Source: Jutongia huaianensis (GTDB lineage Bacteria; Bacillota; Clostridia; Lachnospirales; Lachnospiraceae). Taken from it: a stretch of DNA of 6,964 nucleotides. The translations under genes were made by a program, and so were the position numbers. The stretch covers positions 1-6,964 of the forward strand of contig NZ_JACRSX010000037.1 in NCBI RefSeq assembly GCF_014384985.1, in the 5' to 3' direction. A model generated the notes under the pieces. That model saw nothing but the letters and a program-made list of their open reading frames with translations. It ran no database searches and was not told the DNA's origin. This document shows, piece by piece, positions 6,168 through 6,964 of this stretch (the stretch's first letter is position 1; the number at the start of each line of letters is the position of its first letter).

Positions 6168-6196
6168 ATTATAACTCAATTATTCTTTTTTGTAAA
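6168..6196 (-). promoter_or_regulatory. Strong sigma-A promoter for the candidate non-coding RNA
   Basis: On the minus strand TTTACA (6196-6191), a 17-nt spacer and a perfect TATAAT (6173-6168) predict a start near 6161. The -35 element lies inside the last codons of the toxin gene, so the RNA can be made independently of that gene. Confidence 0.75.
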
Positions 6197-6626
6197 TCAC
6201 TTCTTTATTTCTCAAATAGTTATTTAATCTCTTTTCCGTAATTTTCCATCCCGTAATAATCGAATTTTTATATCCCGCTTTATCACTTTGTGTACATATC
6301 TTTAAAACAAAGAGCATAGCCTCATTGTTATTTATAACCTTCTTAACAACAAGTCCTGTATTAGGGCGTTTGTCTCTTATAATATAATCGGGTGACTCCA
6401 AAATTTTCCTAATATACTCCAAAACGTCATCACACGCTTCCGGATGTCTATTTTTTATATGTAATAACTGCTCATTTGTAATAATGACTTCATCCGTCAA
6501 ATGATCACTGGAAATACAATCATATATTGTCCAGTCAAGTTTTCCCAAAGTATGAATTTTTTGATTATGCGCCTTGTTCCTACTCATATCTTTCTGGTTA
6601 TTCAAATTTAATCTTGTATTTTTCAT
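6180..6626 (-). CDS. Putative BECR-fold (PBECR-like) RNase toxin
   Basis: This protein of up to 148 residues resembles the phage-type Barnase/EndoU/ColicinE5-D/RelE-like (PBECR) nuclease domains found in toxins and phage proteins, which typically cut RNA. The typical features are IITNEQLLHIKNRHPE (48-63, with R60 and H61 as likely catalytic residues), ILESPDYIIRDK (75-86), a hydrophobic strand AMLFVLKI (103-110) and NSIITGWKI (121-129, with S/T as candidate active-site residues). A basic C-terminal tail follows. The ATG at 6626 overlaps the end of the preceding PPC-like gene by 29 bp, with GAGGG only 2 nt before it. An ATG at 6587, 10 nt after that gene's stop, gives a 135-residue protein (MSRNKAHNQ...) that still contains the domain. 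I see no antitoxin protein. The only gene-like element after it is the structured RNA. Fold assignment is from motif recall. Confidence 0.65.
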   Translation of the reverse strand: MKNTRLNLNNQKDMSRNKAHNQKIHTLGKLDWTIYDCISSDHLTDEVIITNEQLLHIKNRHPEACDDVLEYIRKILESPDYIIRDKRPNTGLVVKKVINNNEAMLFVLKICTQSDKAGYKNSIITGWKITEKRLNNYLRNKEVIYKKE

Positions 6627-6912
6627 ATCCCTCGCTATAACTCACATATACCATATATTTATGGTTTTTTTTCATTTCAATCAATTTATCTCCATCCGTA
6701 TTGTAGACATCTAACATTTTTTCATTTTTTTCATTATAAATGGAAATGGCAAAACTGCTATCAGAGTTATTTGTTATAAATTTCAAACAATACTTTTTCG
6801 TTTTTGACGGAGTATAACAATATACATCTTTTTGATCAATAAATTCGATTCTTCCTTCAAGTACTTTTCCACTTGTATAAACTTCTTTTTGAGGAACATG
6901 AATATTCAGTGA
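6598..6912 (-). CDS. C-terminal part of a PPC-like, beta-rich protein (5' end missing)
   Basis: The reading frame is open from 6912 to the stop at 6598 (104 residues) and has no ATG or GTG, so its start lies elsewhere. The TTG at 6786 is the only alternative start and has no ribosome site. The sequence (KVLEGRIEFIDQKDVYCYTP, KKYCLKFITNN, FAISIYNEKNEKML, KKNHKYMVYVSY, EKYKIKF) shows the strand pattern of bacterial pre-peptidase C-terminal (PPC) domains: G-x-I...D-x-Y-x-F/Y-T-P, then beta-strands and a final YxIxV-type strand. Such domains usually sit at the end of secreted or surface proteins. Upstream, the frame meets a TAA at 6915-6913, exactly at the centre of the terminal inverted repeat, so the 5' part has been lost or is misassembled. 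Its 3' end overlaps the toxin gene. Confidence 0.55.
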   Translation of the reverse strand, partial: SLNIHVPQKEVYTSGKVLEGRIEFIDQKDVYCYTPSKTKKYCLKFITNNSDSSFAISIYNEKNEKMLDVYNTDGDKLIEMKKNHKYMVYVSYSEGYEKYKIKFE

Positions 6913-6964
6913 TTATTCATGTTCCACAAAAAGAAGTTTATACAAGTGGAAAAGTACTTGAAGG
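6854..6964. repeat. Near-perfect 50-bp inverted repeat at the window edge
   Basis: The left arm (6854-6903) and right arm (6915-6964) are reverse complements except for one pair (6892 A against 6926 A). An 11-nt centre (6904-6914) itself pairs except at 6905/6913 and the 3-nt tip. The left arm is coding sequence of the PPC-like gene on the minus strand. The right arm repeats it in the opposite orientation and ends exactly at the last base of the window. It may be an assembly or amplification fold-back, or a real inverted duplication. Confidence 0.9.

Noticed and set aside
1..6964. Depletion of CATG as a trace of the CATG restriction system
   Set aside because: By eye I count about 18 CATG sites against roughly 25 expected from base composition. 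A gap of about 2 kb around 300-2100 is suggestive, but the window is too small and the hand count too rough to claim a bias.

Overview
The window looks like accessory DNA from a low-GC Firmicute, most likely a Clostridia/Lachnospiraceae relative. This rests on AT-rich intergenic DNA, purine-rich Shine-Dalgarno sites, sigma-A style promoters and a membrane HD-GYP protein of a type I associate with that group; no marker gene fixes the taxon. Base composition is uneven by eye. Both ends (about 1-340 and 6180-6964) are very AT-rich, while the restriction-modification block in the middle is clearly richer in GC, as expected of pieces acquired separately.

Left end (minus strand): the N-terminal part of a pentapeptide-repeat protein runs off the window, preceded by an unrecognised 128-residue gene with its own extended -10 promoter. 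Positions 901-3612 hold a restriction-modification system. It has an NlaIII/IceA1-type HNH endonuclease (minus strand) and, divergently, an M.NlaIII/M.HpyAI-type adenine methyltransferase. A second, unrelated small methyltransferase with an HPPY motif follows. By homology the first pair should act on CATG; the specificity of the second methyltransferase cannot be read from the sequence.

A bidirectional hairpin terminator at 3598-3628 separates that operon from a convergent minus-strand operon. Read in its own direction, this operon starts at a near-consensus promoter (5940-5968). It contains an HD-GYP phosphodiesterase broken by two frameshifts and probably by an internal deletion, then an unrecognised 224-residue protein, then a 233-residue protein with a PD-(D/E)XK-like nuclease signature. 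That putative nuclease faces the orphan-looking second methyltransferase, so the two could be parts of a second restriction system.

Right end: upstream of the HD-GYP promoter lies a candidate structured non-coding RNA of about 155 nt. It has a strong promoter, a 13-bp perfect closing stem around three hairpins, and an intrinsic terminator. Next come a BECR-fold (PBECR-like) toxin gene and, overlapping its start, the C-terminal part of a beta-rich, PPC-like protein. The coding frame of that last gene ends in a nearly perfect 50-bp inverted repeat that finishes exactly at the window edge. This is either an assembly fold-back or a real inverted duplication.
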